A stretch of 21,661 nucleotides of DNA from Bacteroidales bacterium UBA1035 (GCA_002316835.1 DCEG01000116.1:19403-41063), one strand, 5' to 3'. Shown: positions 1 to 7,381, counted from the first letter of the stretch. The notes: a model not told the origin generated them from the letters alone. Program-made: numbers and translations.

Positions 1-843
1 GGAGATAAAGGTATCGACCTGGCTTCTTACAACACCAGTGGTCACTATGTCGATTATTTTGCCGGAGTGCTGGCACGTGCAGGAATTTGGGTTGGCGGAG
101 GTGCTGAGGGCGGTTTTATCAGAAATATGCAGTTCAATCCGCACTACGGAACAAGGCATCCCGCCGGAGATCAAGGTTATCCAAGGGTTGCATTGGGTAA
201 ATTTGTGCAGACCAATTGCAGCGCACTGAAATTTGCCGACGTGAAAAATCAGACTATATTCAATAACTTTGTTTATGGGTCAGTTTATGGCATTCATTTT
301 CTGAAGGATGCCATTACAGGTAACAACCCGGGTGAAATGACCATGGTAGGCCATGGTTCAGATGGTTGTACTTATGCTTTGTTTGTTGAAAATGCAGATG
401 AAAATACAAGAATTGTAGCTATAAACTCCGAGTTGGTTAATACACGTATAAAGGAGCAGGCGGTGCGGTCGTACGTGCTTATGGGATATGAAGTGAATAG
501 CAATAGAGTTCATCCGGATGCACAACTAATACTCTATAACAGCGCTTTTTGGGGCAGTCCAACTGTTGGTGCAATCATCAACAACGGTACGGTGAGATTT
601 CAGCAGGCTAACTTTCAGCGTACCGGAACACCGGGTATAGATGTAAGAGGAGGAAAAGCACATGTTTATTCATCTTACTTTGCACAGCCTATGAGAGGTA
701 TAGTTCTTGGTGATAATGTATATGCAATGTTGCAGCAAACCGGCTCTGCAATAGAACTTACCAATAACAATTATCTTTCAGGCATGCGTAACAACAACTT
801 GGGGGAGAATTCCATTTTCGGGTCTGATATTGATGTTCGATGA
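1..843 (+). CDS. Right-handed parallel beta-helix (pectate-lyase-like) protein, 5'-truncated
   Basis: The frame is open from the first base, so this is the C-terminal 280 residues of a longer protein that starts outside the window. The sequence is rich in Asn, Gly and short hydrophobic strands that alternate with turns, such as VRFQQANFQRTGTPGIDV and AHVYSSYFAQPMRGIVL. That is the look of a right-handed parallel beta-helix, as in the pectate lyase superfamily and related glycoside hydrolases or polysaccharide lyases. No catalytic motif can be named from this part. The C-terminus has no obvious type IX secretion sorting domain. It is likely an exported or surface polysaccharide-active protein, but the signal peptide would lie outside the window. 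The fold is inferred from composition and strand pattern; the substrate is unknown. Confidence 0.7.
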   Translation, partial: GDKGIDLASYNTSGHYVDYFAGVLARAGIWVGGGAEGGFIRNMQFNPHYGTRHPAGDQGYPRVALGKFVQTNCSALKFADVKNQTIFNNFVYGSVYGIHFLKDAITGNNPGEMTMVGHGSDGCTYALFVENADENTRIVAINSELVNTRIKEQAVRSYVLMGYEVNSNRVHPDAQLILYNSAFWGSPTVGAIINNGTVRFQQANFQRTGTPGIDVRGGKAHVYSSYFAQPMRGIVLGDNVYAMLQQTGSAIELTNNNYLSGMRNNNLGENSIFGSDIDVR

Positions 844-947
844 AGAGAACTATGATTTTCATATTTGTTCCGCAGCTATATACATGAGATATTATTTATT
901 ATAAAAAGCACCAAACAAGACAACAATAGAACTAAATAAATAATTTT

Positions 948-2030
948 ATGAAAAAGATTTTTACTTTTGTTTTATCATGCTTAGTTACAGTTACAATCGC
1001 TATTGCACAGGACAAAAGCTTTATTGTGCTGGGTGATATCCATTATGACCTGATTGAAGATCACGATATAGAGTGGTTGAATTCAAAACCCGATGATGTA
1101 AGACAGGTAAAAGAGTATACTAAGATAACTCAAGAGATTTGGCCATTTTTCAGTAATCATCTCAGAAACGTAGCGCTAAACAAAAGAAACAAAGTTGAGG
1201 CTGTTGTCCAGCTAGGAGACCTTTCAGAAGGTTTGGCCGGGAGTGTTAAAAAAGCTGATCAAATGGCAAGGAATCTTGTAAAAGGAGTTGAGGCTGTAAA
1301 CATGCCGGTACCTTGGATAATAATAAAAGGCAACCACGATATTACCGGACCTGGTGCTATTGAAGCTTTCAATAATCACTATGTCCGTATGTTTCAAAAG
1401 CAATTGAATAGAAAAGATATCACTTCTGCGAATTACACTCATCAGATTGGAGAAAATCTTTTCGTGGCATTTGACCCATGGGAAAAGAGAGATGATCTTC
1501 TGGAACTTTTGGAAAAAAATCTTTCATCTTCTGATGCTAAATTTAAATTTCTTTTAGTTCATGAACCAATTATTCCGGTTAATGAGCGTTGCTGGCATCT
1601 CTACAGAAGCGATCCGAAGAAAAGAGAAAGATTATTGGAAATCATAGCTAAAAACCATGCTATAGTTCTCACAGCGCATTTACATCTTTATTCAGTAGTT
1701 AAGCGTGATACAGAGTATGGGCCAATAGTTCAGATAATGGTAAATAGCGTCGTGAGGGATCTTAAAAGAACAACCGCTAATAATGTAAGTACCCAATACG
1801 GGTGGAGATTAGCTGCAGATCGCCCTGACTGGCAACCAGAAACTTTGGCTCAACGACTAAAATGGCTCGATGATGAAAGTAAATACGTTACATTTTTCAA
1901 ACAACAAGAGTTACCCGGATATGGCTTCCTCACAACTAATTCTGAGAAAAATGAGATATTTTTAGACTATTATTCCGCAATCAACGAGACTCCATACGAG
2001 AGGATGTGTATTTCAGACTTTTATAAATAA
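948..2030 (+). CDS. Exported calcineurin-like metallophosphoesterase
   Basis: This 360-residue protein has a Sec signal peptide (about residues 1-20, ending IAIAQ) and then the metallophosphoesterase signature blocks in order: GDIHYD (D30, H32), GDLSEG (D91), KGNHD (N129, H130, D131), VHEP (H205) and AHLH (H244, H246). The family usually has GHxH in the last block; here Ala replaces Gly but both metal-binding histidines remain, so a two-metal phosphoesterase should be active. It would act in the periplasm or outside the cell on a phosphomonoester or phosphodiester that cannot be named. The C-terminal third (about 260-360) is not recognised. The start is supported by the signal peptide; there is no Shine-Dalgarno site, as is usual in Bacteroidota. 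It lies 54 bases upstream of a second, only distantly related phosphoesterase, which has its own -7 box in the gap. Confidence 0.85.
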   Translation: MKKIFTFVLSCLVTVTIAIAQDKSFIVLGDIHYDLIEDHDIEWLNSKPDDVRQVKEYTKITQEIWPFFSNHLRNVALNKRNKVEAVVQLGDLSEGLAGSVKKADQMARNLVKGVEAVNMPVPWIIIKGNHDITGPGAIEAFNNHYVRMFQKQLNRKDITSANYTHQIGENLFVAFDPWEKRDDLLELLEKNLSSSDAKFKFLLVHEPIIPVNERCWHLYRSDPKKRERLLEIIAKNHAIVLTAHLHLYSVVKRDTEYGPIVQIMVNSVVRDLKRTTANNVSTQYGWRLAADRPDWQPETLAQRLKWLDDESKYVTFFKQQELPGYGFLTTNSEKNEIFLDYYSAINETPYERMCISDFYK

Positions 2031-2050
2031 TGATTAAGAACTAATTATTC

Positions 2051-2058
2051 TATTTTTG
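2051..2058 (+). promoter_or_regulatory. Putative Bacteroidota -7 promoter box (TAnnTTTG)
   Basis: TATTTTTG fits the Bacteroidota -7 consensus TAnnTTTG and would place a transcription start about 15-20 bases before the ATG at 2085. No good -33 TTTG is visible at the expected distance, which lowers confidence. Confidence 0.4.
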
Positions 2059-2084
2059 TATACAAAATCTAAGATACTGATAAA

Positions 2085-2930
2085 ATGCGAAATTCTATAA
2101 AATACTTTGGTTCAAACTTTAATGTTTTGGTTTTGATTTTCGGAATCCTTTTCTTCTTTAGTTTTAAATCCTTTGCTCAAACAGATTCAATTGTAATTGT
2201 ACAAATTACTGACACACAATTTGGTTTTTTTGCAGAAAACAAGAATTTTGAAAAAGAAACTGAACTTTACACAGAAGCAGTTCGTAAAATAAATGAGATA
2301 AATCCTGACTTTGTTATAATTACTGGTGATTTTGTCAACAACTCGAAAAATACTTCACAAATTGAAGAATTTAAGCGAATTACAGCCTTAATAGATAAAA
2401 ATACTTCGGTTTATTTCAGCCCCGGGAATCACGACCTAGGACAATCTCCTTCAAAAGAAGACTTTGATTTTTATTTTTCCAACTACGGTAAGGGAACCGA
2501 CCGTTTTTCCTTTACTCGTAAGAATTCGGCCTTTGTTGGTATTAATTCGGTTATTATCAAGTCAGATAAAAACACAAAGGACGAACAAAAACAATTCAGA
2601 TGGTTAAAAAGGCAGTTGCATAAATTCAAAAAGTCAGATAACATTATCTTGTTTACTCATTATCCGTTCTTTATCCACGATTTCAGCGAAAAAGAAACCT
2701 ATTCTAACCAGAGCATGAAGGTTAGAATTAAATACTTTCAATTATTTGAAAGATATGGAGTAAAAGCAATATTTGCCGGACATTTACACAACAATGCTGA
2801 ATCTGTGCATAATAATATCTCAATGATTACCACAAATGCAGCAGGAAGACCTTTAGGTTCAGCCACTCCTGGCATGAGAATCATAGTTTTAAAAGGAAAT
2901 AAGCTTCGTAACGAATATATATCTCTATAA
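2085..2930 (+). CDS. Exported metallophosphoesterase, CPPED1-like
   Basis: This 281-residue protein has an N-terminal signal or anchor (hydrophobic residues 12-30, ending FKSFAQ) and the metallophosphoesterase blocks TDTQFG (D43), TGDFVNN (D82), GNHD (N115, H116, D117), THYP (H192) and GHLH (H233, H235). The first block has Gln (Q45) where most of the superfamily has His. The same D-x-Q-F-G pattern is known from the CPPED1/CSTP1 branch, so this looks like a genuine subfamily trait rather than a lost residue. The substrate is unknown; eukaryotic CPPED1 is a protein phosphatase, but that role cannot be transferred to an exported bacterial protein. The gene is clearly AT-rich: two sampled 60-base lines (2101 and 2221) have 27-30% G+C, against 37-55% in sampled lines elsewhere. 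This fits recent acquisition. Confidence 0.82.
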   Translation: MRNSIKYFGSNFNVLVLIFGILFFFSFKSFAQTDSIVIVQITDTQFGFFAENKNFEKETELYTEAVRKINEINPDFVIITGDFVNNSKNTSQIEEFKRITALIDKNTSVYFSPGNHDLGQSPSKEDFDFYFSNYGKGTDRFSFTRKNSAFVGINSVIIKSDKNTKDEQKQFRWLKRQLHKFKKSDNIILFTHYPFFIHDFSEKETYSNQSMKVRIKYFQLFERYGVKAIFAGHLHNNAESVHNNISMITTNAAGRPLGSATPGMRIIVLKGNKLRNEYISL

Positions 2931-2964
2931 AACAAAGGGCTGATGTAAATGCGAAAAGCACAAT

Positions 2965-3189
2965 TTATTTAATGTTCCTGTTCACAAAAAGGGCCACAAT
3001 CCAATTACATACATAGCAACCCAGGCAGAAACTAAAAACAGCTTCCAGTAAAGCACAAATAATCAAAATTGCTCTTGTAACATAACCTTCCAATGGATAT
3101 TGAAGATACATTAATATTGCAATACCCAATGAGAATGTTAATCCTAACGTGAGTTCGATGTAAGAAAAGTGGAAAATTAATGCTTCTAT
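2965..3189 (-). pseudogene. Remnant of a DUF4395 family membrane protein
   Basis: On the minus strand a 74-codon open frame (after an in-frame stop at 3190-3192, up to the stop at 2965-2967) reads as two hydrophobic segments joined by LQYPLEGYVTRA and ends with ALLEAVFSFCLGCYVCNW. The block LEAxFxFCLGCxxxxW is the hallmark C-terminal end of DUF4395 proteins, small membrane proteins usually about 130-150 residues long. Only the second half is present. The only ATG (codon 27) falls inside the first hydrophobic segment, so a translated product is unlikely. It appears to be a 5'-deleted pseudogene, convergent with the AT-rich phosphoesterase at 2085-2930. An intact gene using a distant or non-standard start cannot be excluded, but the upstream frame carries several stops. 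Confidence 0.65.
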
Positions 3190-3319
3190 TTATCTTTACG
3201 GAGGGGTACTCACTCTAGTCAAGACAAAAATCATTTTTTTTAACAAATACAGATCTTTCAAAAATGGCTTTCGACAAAACAATTTTCTCATTTTTTAGTT
3301 AATACTTACATAAGGTATA
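3190..3319 (+). other. AT-rich leader upstream of the PPK2 gene
   Basis: Together with the DUF4395 remnant this completes the gene-free stretch 2931-3319. It has poly-T and poly-A runs (around 3233-3240) but no strict TAnnTTTG box; the nearest is TATCTTTA at about 3190-3198, with a wrong last base. I see no coding frame, hairpin or RNA gene in it. Confidence 0.4.
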
Positions 3320-4207
3320 ATGATAAATCATATTATGGATTACGATTACAACAAATTACGTATCAAAAGCGGTGAGAAAGTCCACTTACACAAGTTTCCT
3401 ACCGATGAAAGTGCAGGATTTGATAAAAAGTCTGCAAAAGAAGAGGTCAAGAATAATATCGATGAGTTGCAAACTTATCAGGAAATGTTTTATGCCGATG
3501 ACCGGTATTCGTTGCTCGTTATCCTGCAGGCGCGCGATGCGGCCGGGAAAGATGGTGTAATTCGTCACGTAATGTCAGGCATCAATCCGCAGGGATGTCG
3601 GGTGCACAGCTTTAAAACGCCCACGAAAAACGAGTTGGAGCATGACTATATGTGGCGCCATTATCGTGCGTTACCCGAGCGGGGGATGATTGAGATTTTC
3701 AATCGTTCGCATTATGAAAATGTACTTACAACGAAAGTAAATCCAGAATTTATTCTTAATGAACGCATTCCTGGCTATGATTCGGTGGAAAAGATAGACG
3801 ATAAGTTTTGGGAAAATCGTTATGCTGCTATTAATGCTATCGAAAAGCATTGGACAGATAACGGAATGCATATTGTGAAAATTTTCCTGAATGTATCAAA
3901 AGACGAGCAGAAAAAACGTTTCCTTTCGCGCATCGACAATCCCGATAAAAACTGGAAATTCAGTTCTGCCGACTTAATCGCACGCTCTAATTGGGACAAG
4001 TACGAGAAAGCTTATGAAGAGATGCTCGAAAAAACTTCTACCGATTACGCACCGTGGTATGTGGTACCTGCCGACAAAAAATATTTTGCGCGCGTGGCAG
4101 TGGGAGATATTATTCTGGGTGAATTTAAGAAAATGAACCTTCGGTTTCCGCCTGCCGAATCACCTGAGTTACTGGCTGAGGCAAGAATTAAATTGATGAA
4201 CGAATAG
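3320..4207 (+). CDS. Polyphosphate:nucleotide phosphotransferase, PPK2 class III type
   Basis: The 295-residue protein matches the PPK2 family, which moves phosphate from inorganic polyphosphate to nucleotides in the cytoplasm. It has the modified Walker A ARDAAGKDG (residues 71-79), the lid-region segment LEHDYMWRHYRALPERG (about 106-122) and the Walker B block IEIFNRSHYENV (124-135). The C-terminal blocks IDNPDKNWKFS and TSTDYAPWYVVPADKK are also typical. FNRSHYE, the length near 290 and the overall block order fit the class III (PPK2_rel_1, TIGR03709) group, some members of which phosphorylate both AMP and ADP; the class is from recalled family patterns, not an alignment. The ATG at 3335 (MDYDYNKL) is an equally good start. 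No ppk1 or exopolyphosphatase lies nearby. The gene ends at a shared bidirectional terminator. Confidence 0.9.
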   Translation: MINHIMDYDYNKLRIKSGEKVHLHKFPTDESAGFDKKSAKEEVKNNIDELQTYQEMFYADDRYSLLVILQARDAAGKDGVIRHVMSGINPQGCRVHSFKTPTKNELEHDYMWRHYRALPERGMIEIFNRSHYENVLTTKVNPEFILNERIPGYDSVEKIDDKFWENRYAAINAIEKHWTDNGMHIVKIFLNVSKDEQKKRFLSRIDNPDKNWKFSSADLIARSNWDKYEKAYEEMLEKTSTDYAPWYVVPADKKYFARVAVGDIILGEFKKMNLRFPPAESPELLAEARIKLMNE

Positions 4208-4230
4208 TTTTAGATGATATTTAAAAATTA

Positions 4231-4258
4231 AAAAAGACGGAAAATTCTCCGTCTTTTT
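4231..4258. terminator. Bidirectional intrinsic terminator between convergent genes
   Basis: Inverted repeat AAAAAGACGGA (4231-4241) and TCCGTCTTTTT (4248-4258) with a 6-base loop. The A-tract on one side and T-tract on the other give a stem ending in U-runs on both strands. It sits between the stop of the PPK2 gene (4207) and the stop of the minus-strand gene at 4257, which it overlaps by two bases. Confidence 0.85.
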
Positions 4259-4658
4259 ATTTTGAAGTTGAGTGAAGTTTTTTTCTTTTATCTTTTAGCC
4301 GCTCATCAACTCTTGTCATAAGCCAGAACAGACTGAAAACGAACGCAACGAGAATAACTATCCAGAGGAAACCGGAAGACAAAACATAATCCTTGCCTTT
4401 CAACAGGTAAGTTCCTCCAATAAGTACTGCCAGCACAGCATACATGGTGCCGAAAATACCGATAAAATCTTTCAGTACATTGCCTTCTTGTTTCTTTATC
4501 GGAACGGGTTTTCGGGTAAGAGCGCTTTCGGTCTCAATCTGATGCATAATCCTGTGCTTCAGGTTTTCAGGAGCCTGCTCTTTTGCCGATTGCATCATTT
4601 GGCGGATGAATTCATCGTCTCGATTTATTTTGTTCTTTTCATTCATCATCTCATTCAT
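4257..4658 (-). CDS. Two-TM membrane protein, probable anti-sigma partner of the adjacent ECF sigma factor
   Basis: From the ATG at 4658 the protein has 133 residues: a charged, soluble N-terminal region (about 1-60) with the helix block APENLKHRIMHQIETE, then two membrane segments (about 65-85 and 95-115) and a basic C-terminal tail (ERLKDKRKK). I chose 4658 because it lies one base after the stop of the sigma gene (4660-4662), as expected for translational coupling; an upstream ATG at 4688 would overlap sigma by 29 bases. A membrane protein encoded directly behind an ECF sigma gene is usually its anti-sigma factor. There is no zinc-binding anti-sigma motif (HxxxCxxC), so the role rests on context. 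The PENLKxRIMHQIE block occurs, from memory, in similar sigma-linked proteins of Bacteroidales. Confidence 0.7.
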   Translation of the reverse strand: MNEMMNEKNKINRDDEFIRQMMQSAKEQAPENLKHRIMHQIETESALTRKPVPIKKQEGNVLKDFIGIFGTMYAVLAVLIGGTYLLKGKDYVLSSGFLWIVILVAFVFSLFWLMTRVDERLKDKRKKLHSTSK

Positions 4659-4659
4659 T

Positions 4660-5217
4660 TTATAGTAAATCAGCAACCGCCGGTTCATATCTTGTGTATA
4701 ATTCTTTAAATGCCTGTCTGGCTCTGAATAATTTCACCTTAACGTTAGATTCATTCAGTCCCGTAATCCGGGCAATCTCTTTTACGGGATTATCTTCCAA
4801 ATAGTACAATGTAAGTAGCAATGCTTCACCCGTGGTCATTTTATTTAACACATTTGCTACTATTTCTGTTCTTTCCGAATCAGCGATTTGCGTTTCAGTA
4901 TCAAAATCCGATAACACCTGAACGTTTGAAAGTGAAGTTTCCTGATCGTACAGCCATAATTTTGTTTTGGAATGCGTTATCGCGGTGTTATAAACGATGC
5001 GATAAAGCCACGACGAAAATTTACTTTCGTTCTTAAATGTATGCAAATTTCGGTATACTTTCACGAAGCTTTCCTGCACGACATCTTCCGCATCTTGCAC
5101 ATTGCCGCAAATCCGGTGAGCGATGGTAAACGCCATATCCTGATAAGTTTCGACAAAGTACGTGAATGCGGAAGTGTTGCCTAAAAGCACTTGTTTCACC
5201 CGCTGACTTTCGTTCAT
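4660..5217 (-). CDS. ECF-type RNA polymerase sigma factor (sigma-70 family)
   Basis: At 185 residues this has the standard ECF size and layout. Region 2 spans about residues 14-83: FVETYQDMAFTIAHRI, then the core-binding/-10 recognition block DAEDVVQESFVKVYRN, then FSSWLYRIVYN. A short linker (about 85-118) follows. Region 4 is at about 125-175, with the helix-turn-helix VKEIARITGLNESNVKVKLFRAR that recognises the -35 element. It would direct RNA polymerase to a small regulon, probably for an envelope or stress response. It lies 9 bases after the DUF6249 gene and is followed after one base by a membrane protein that likely holds it inactive. Its target promoters cannot be told from this window. 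Confidence 0.93.
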   Translation of the reverse strand: MNESQRVKQVLLGNTSAFTYFVETYQDMAFTIAHRICGNVQDAEDVVQESFVKVYRNLHTFKNESKFSSWLYRIVYNTAITHSKTKLWLYDQETSLSNVQVLSDFDTETQIADSERTEIVANVLNKMTTGEALLLTLYYLEDNPVKEIARITGLNESNVKVKLFRARQAFKELYTRYEPAVADLL

Positions 5218-5226
5218 TGTAATGGA

Positions 5227-5637
5227 TTATTCCTGATCGTTTTCCTCCTTTTGTTGGGTTAAAGGCATTTTTTGTGTAACCAGAAAATAAACTAAATAAC
5301 CTAATCCGAGGAAAAAGACAATTGAACTGGCAATCATCCAAAATTCATTCCCTTGCCCGATTATCAAATATTCACCGCACAAAAAACCTACTATTATCCC
5401 AATTCCCAAAGCTACCAACACGATTCCGTTACGCAATGATACAAATCGGTTAGGTGTGTGTTTCCTTTTAGTTTCAGTTGGAGGAATAATGCCTTGATTT
5501 ATAAGTCCCATGCGTTCTTGGTGTCTGGAATGCATCCACCTGAGTCCCAAAATGATTGCAGCGATAAAAGGAGCACCAAAAATACTGATTATAGCAATAA
5601 TTGCAACTAATGAGTCATTAAAACTTTCCATATTCAA
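5227..5637 (-). CDS. DUF6249-like membrane protein, first gene of the sigma operon
   Basis: This 136-residue protein has three hydrophobic segments: an N-terminal one (about 8-33), and two later ones (about 70-92 and 100-120). Between the first two is a conserved-looking cytoplasmic loop, RHQERMGLINQGIIPP. That loop (RHxERMxxIxxG) and the topology match the Bacteroidota family DUF6249 as I recall it. The function is unknown. The gene precedes the ECF sigma gene with only 9 bases between, so it is probably co-transcribed and may sense or transmit the signal that frees the sigma factor; that is inference from context. The ATG at 5631 is an alternative start. A plausible -7 box lies at 5698-5705. 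Confidence 0.8.
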   Translation of the reverse strand: MNMESFNDSLVAIIAIISIFGAPFIAAIILGLRWMHSRHQERMGLINQGIIPPTETKRKHTPNRFVSLRNGIVLVALGIGIIVGFLCGEYLIIGQGNEFWMIASSIVFFLGLGYLVYFLVTQKMPLTQQKEENDQE

Positions 5638-5697
5638 TTAATTTATAAGTTGTTTTTTAGTTTCATACATAGGACAACAACTTCTTTAATTCGGTTA

Positions 5698-5705
5698 CAA
5701 AAATA
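5698..5705 (-). promoter_or_regulatory. Putative -7 promoter box for the DUF6249-sigma operon
   Basis: CAAAAATA on the plus strand reads TATTTTTG on the minus strand and fits TAnnTTTG. It would give a leader of about 50 bases before the ATG at 5637. No clear -33 TTTG is seen. The rest of the 205-base divergent spacer 5638-5842 is AT-rich with no other signal I can name. Confidence 0.4.
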
Positions 5706-5842
5706 GGTAAATATTTTCGATAAATATTATTAAAAATTGAAAATCAGCATGTTAAAAACTTCTCAACAGAACAAATATTTTTAAGATTTTAAATTCGTGG
5801 AATTAATTTCTATTTGTTTTCTTTGTAATAAGCAACTGAATT

Positions 5843-7105
5843 ATGAACGAAAAAACGCTCGAAAAACTGAAAATTCTTGCCGATGCTGCTAAGTACGATG
5901 TGTCTTGTGCATCGAGCGGTACTTCACGCGGTGCTGTGAAGGATGGACTGGGTACGGCAGCGGGGTGGGGCATTTGTCATAGCTTCACACCTGACGGCCG
6001 ATGTATTTCGTTGTTCAAAATTCTGCTTACCAATCATTGTATTTACGATTGTGCGTACTGTTCCAACCGACGAAGCAATGATGTGCAGCGCACAGCTTTC
6101 ATTGCCGAAGAATTAGCAGAACTAACCATAGAGTTTTATCGGAGAAATTATATCGAAGGACTTTTTCTAAGTTCGGGCGTGATGCGCAACCCCGATTACA
6201 CGATGGAACAAATGCTTCGTGTGGTTATGTTGTTGCGCGAAGTACACCGATTCAACGGTTATATTCATATGAAAACTATTCCAGGAGCGAGCAGGGAGTT
6301 AATTGCTCAAGCGGGAATGTATGTCGATCGTATGAGCGTAAATCTCGAAATTCCATCGGAGCAAAATCTAAAATTGCTTGCTCCTGAAAAAGATTACGAA
6401 AGCGTTTTCGCACCCATGCGGTACATTCAGCAGGGAATGCTGGAAAGTGCGGAAGACCGAAGGAGATTTAATAAAGCACCTAAGTTTGTTCCTGCAGGAC
6501 AAAGTACACAGGTCATTATCGGTGCCACACCCGATACCGATAAGCAGATTCTCACGCTGGCTTCGGCGTTGTACAAGCGACCGTCGTTCAAGCGGGTGTA
6601 TTATTCGGGATATATTCCCATTAATAAAAACGACAGCCGCTTGCCAATGCTTGCCAAACCGCCATTGGTACGCGAAAACCGTTTGTATCAGGCCGATTGG
6701 CTGATGCGTTTTTACGAATTCAAAGCGAGTGAAATTGTAAACGATGCGCATCCCGACCTCGATTTGGACATTGATCCCAAAATGGGTTGGGCTTTACGAA
6801 ATCCGTCGTTCTTCCCCATTGACGTAAACACTGCTCCTTACGAAATGATTCTTCGTGTGCCGGGAATCGGTGTGAAATCAGCGAAATTGATTATTGCTTC
6901 GCGACGATACGGACGGTTAAACTCCGTTCAGTTGAAGAAGATAGGTGTAGTAATGAAACGGGCTCAGTATTTTATAGTGTGCCGTGAACTGCCGATGCAA
7001 ACCGTAAATGAACTTACTCCACAGTATGTCCGTCGTCAGGTTTCGCAGAAGCAGAAAAAACAAACAGCCGATTTGTTGCAGTATTCGATTGATTGGGGAG
7101 AATGA
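5843..7105 (+). CDS. Putative DNA modification/repair radical SAM protein (TIGR03916 family)
   Basis: This 420-residue protein carries the radical SAM cluster motif CIYDCAYC (C66, C70, C73), which binds a [4Fe-4S] cluster and S-adenosylmethionine. It also has family blocks upstream (YDVSCASSGTSRG, GWGICHSFTPDGRC, with further cysteines C22, C45, C54) and inside the barrel (LFLSSGV, IPGASRELI, SVNLEIPSE). Near the C-terminus (about 326-360) is a helix-hairpin-helix, VNTAPYEMILRVPGIGVKSA, typical of non-specific DNA binding. This combination defines a family annotated as putative DNA modification/repair radical SAM protein, whose substrate has not, to my knowledge, been shown. The usual partner, a DUF4130 protein, follows on the same strand, here after an unusually long spacer. 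The N-terminus MNEKTLEKLKILADAAKYD fits the family, which supports the start. Confidence 0.93.
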   Translation: MNEKTLEKLKILADAAKYDVSCASSGTSRGAVKDGLGTAAGWGICHSFTPDGRCISLFKILLTNHCIYDCAYCSNRRSNDVQRTAFIAEELAELTIEFYRRNYIEGLFLSSGVMRNPDYTMEQMLRVVMLLREVHRFNGYIHMKTIPGASRELIAQAGMYVDRMSVNLEIPSEQNLKLLAPEKDYESVFAPMRYIQQGMLESAEDRRRFNKAPKFVPAGQSTQVIIGATPDTDKQILTLASALYKRPSFKRVYYSGYIPINKNDSRLPMLAKPPLVRENRLYQADWLMRFYEFKASEIVNDAHPDLDLDIDPKMGWALRNPSFFPIDVNTAPYEMILRVPGIGVKSAKLIIASRRYGRLNSVQLKKIGVVMKRAQYFIVCRELPMQTVNELTPQYVRRQVSQKQKKQTADLLQYSIDWGE

Positions 7106-7250
7106 TTTTGCGACTTGGAAACTTGGAGAAAGGGCGATGTGGGTAGGTGAGACTCGGGGACTGGGTTAGCTTGGAAAAGAGGGATAAGGGTTACAAATTG
7201 TAATCAATTGCCAACATTAAATAGTTGTATAATAACAAAAATTCCTCATT

Positions 7251-7331
7251 GCCGCGAAGCGGCTAAACAATAATAACCCCGTACGAAGTGCGGGGTGGCA
7301 AACACAAACGAAACTTAGCCCTGTAGGGGCT
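7251..7331. repeat. Cluster of three small GC-rich hairpins (REP-like)
   Basis: Three inverted repeats lie in a row in an AT-rich spacer. The first is GCCGC-GAA-GCGGC (7251-7263). The second is CCCCGTAC-GAA-GTGCGGGG (7277-7295, one wobble pair). The third is AGCCC-TGTAG-GGGCT (7317-7331). Two of them share a GAA loop. None is followed by a T-run, so they are poor terminators. They look like a repetitive extragenic palindrome cluster, but repetition elsewhere in the genome cannot be checked here. Confidence 0.6.
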
Positions 7332-7356
7332 GAACTAATCTATATATTTTTTTAAC

Positions 7357-7372
7357 GCGATATTGAAATCGC
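7357..7372 (+). promoter_or_regulatory. Small hairpin directly before the DUF4130 gene start
   Basis: GCGAT (7357-7361) and ATCGC (7368-7372) flank a 6-base loop and end exactly at the first possible ATG (7373). If it forms in mRNA it would hinder initiation at 7373 and favour the ATG at 7382, which also fits the family's usual N-terminus. With only 5 pairs it could be chance. Confidence 0.3.
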
Positions 7373-7381
7373 ATGATCCCG

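Noticed and set aside
860..867. CATATTTG as a possible -7 box before the first metallophosphoesterase
   Set aside because: The first base differs from TAnnTTTG and there is no -33 element; not strong enough to list.
4659..4688. In-frame upstream start of the probable anti-sigma gene, overlapping the sigma gene by 29 bases
   Set aside because: An ATG one base after the sigma stop gives a more usual coupled arrangement; the longer form adds only MNRRLLIYYK.
6368..6751. Overlapping open frames on both strands inside the radical SAM gene
   Set aside because: They are shadows of the coding frame, which is fully supported by conserved blocks on both sides of this stretch.
7251..7331. A CRISPR array or riboswitch at the hairpin cluster
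   Set aside because: The three palindromes are not the same sequence, spacing is irregular, and no known riboswitch core is recognisable.
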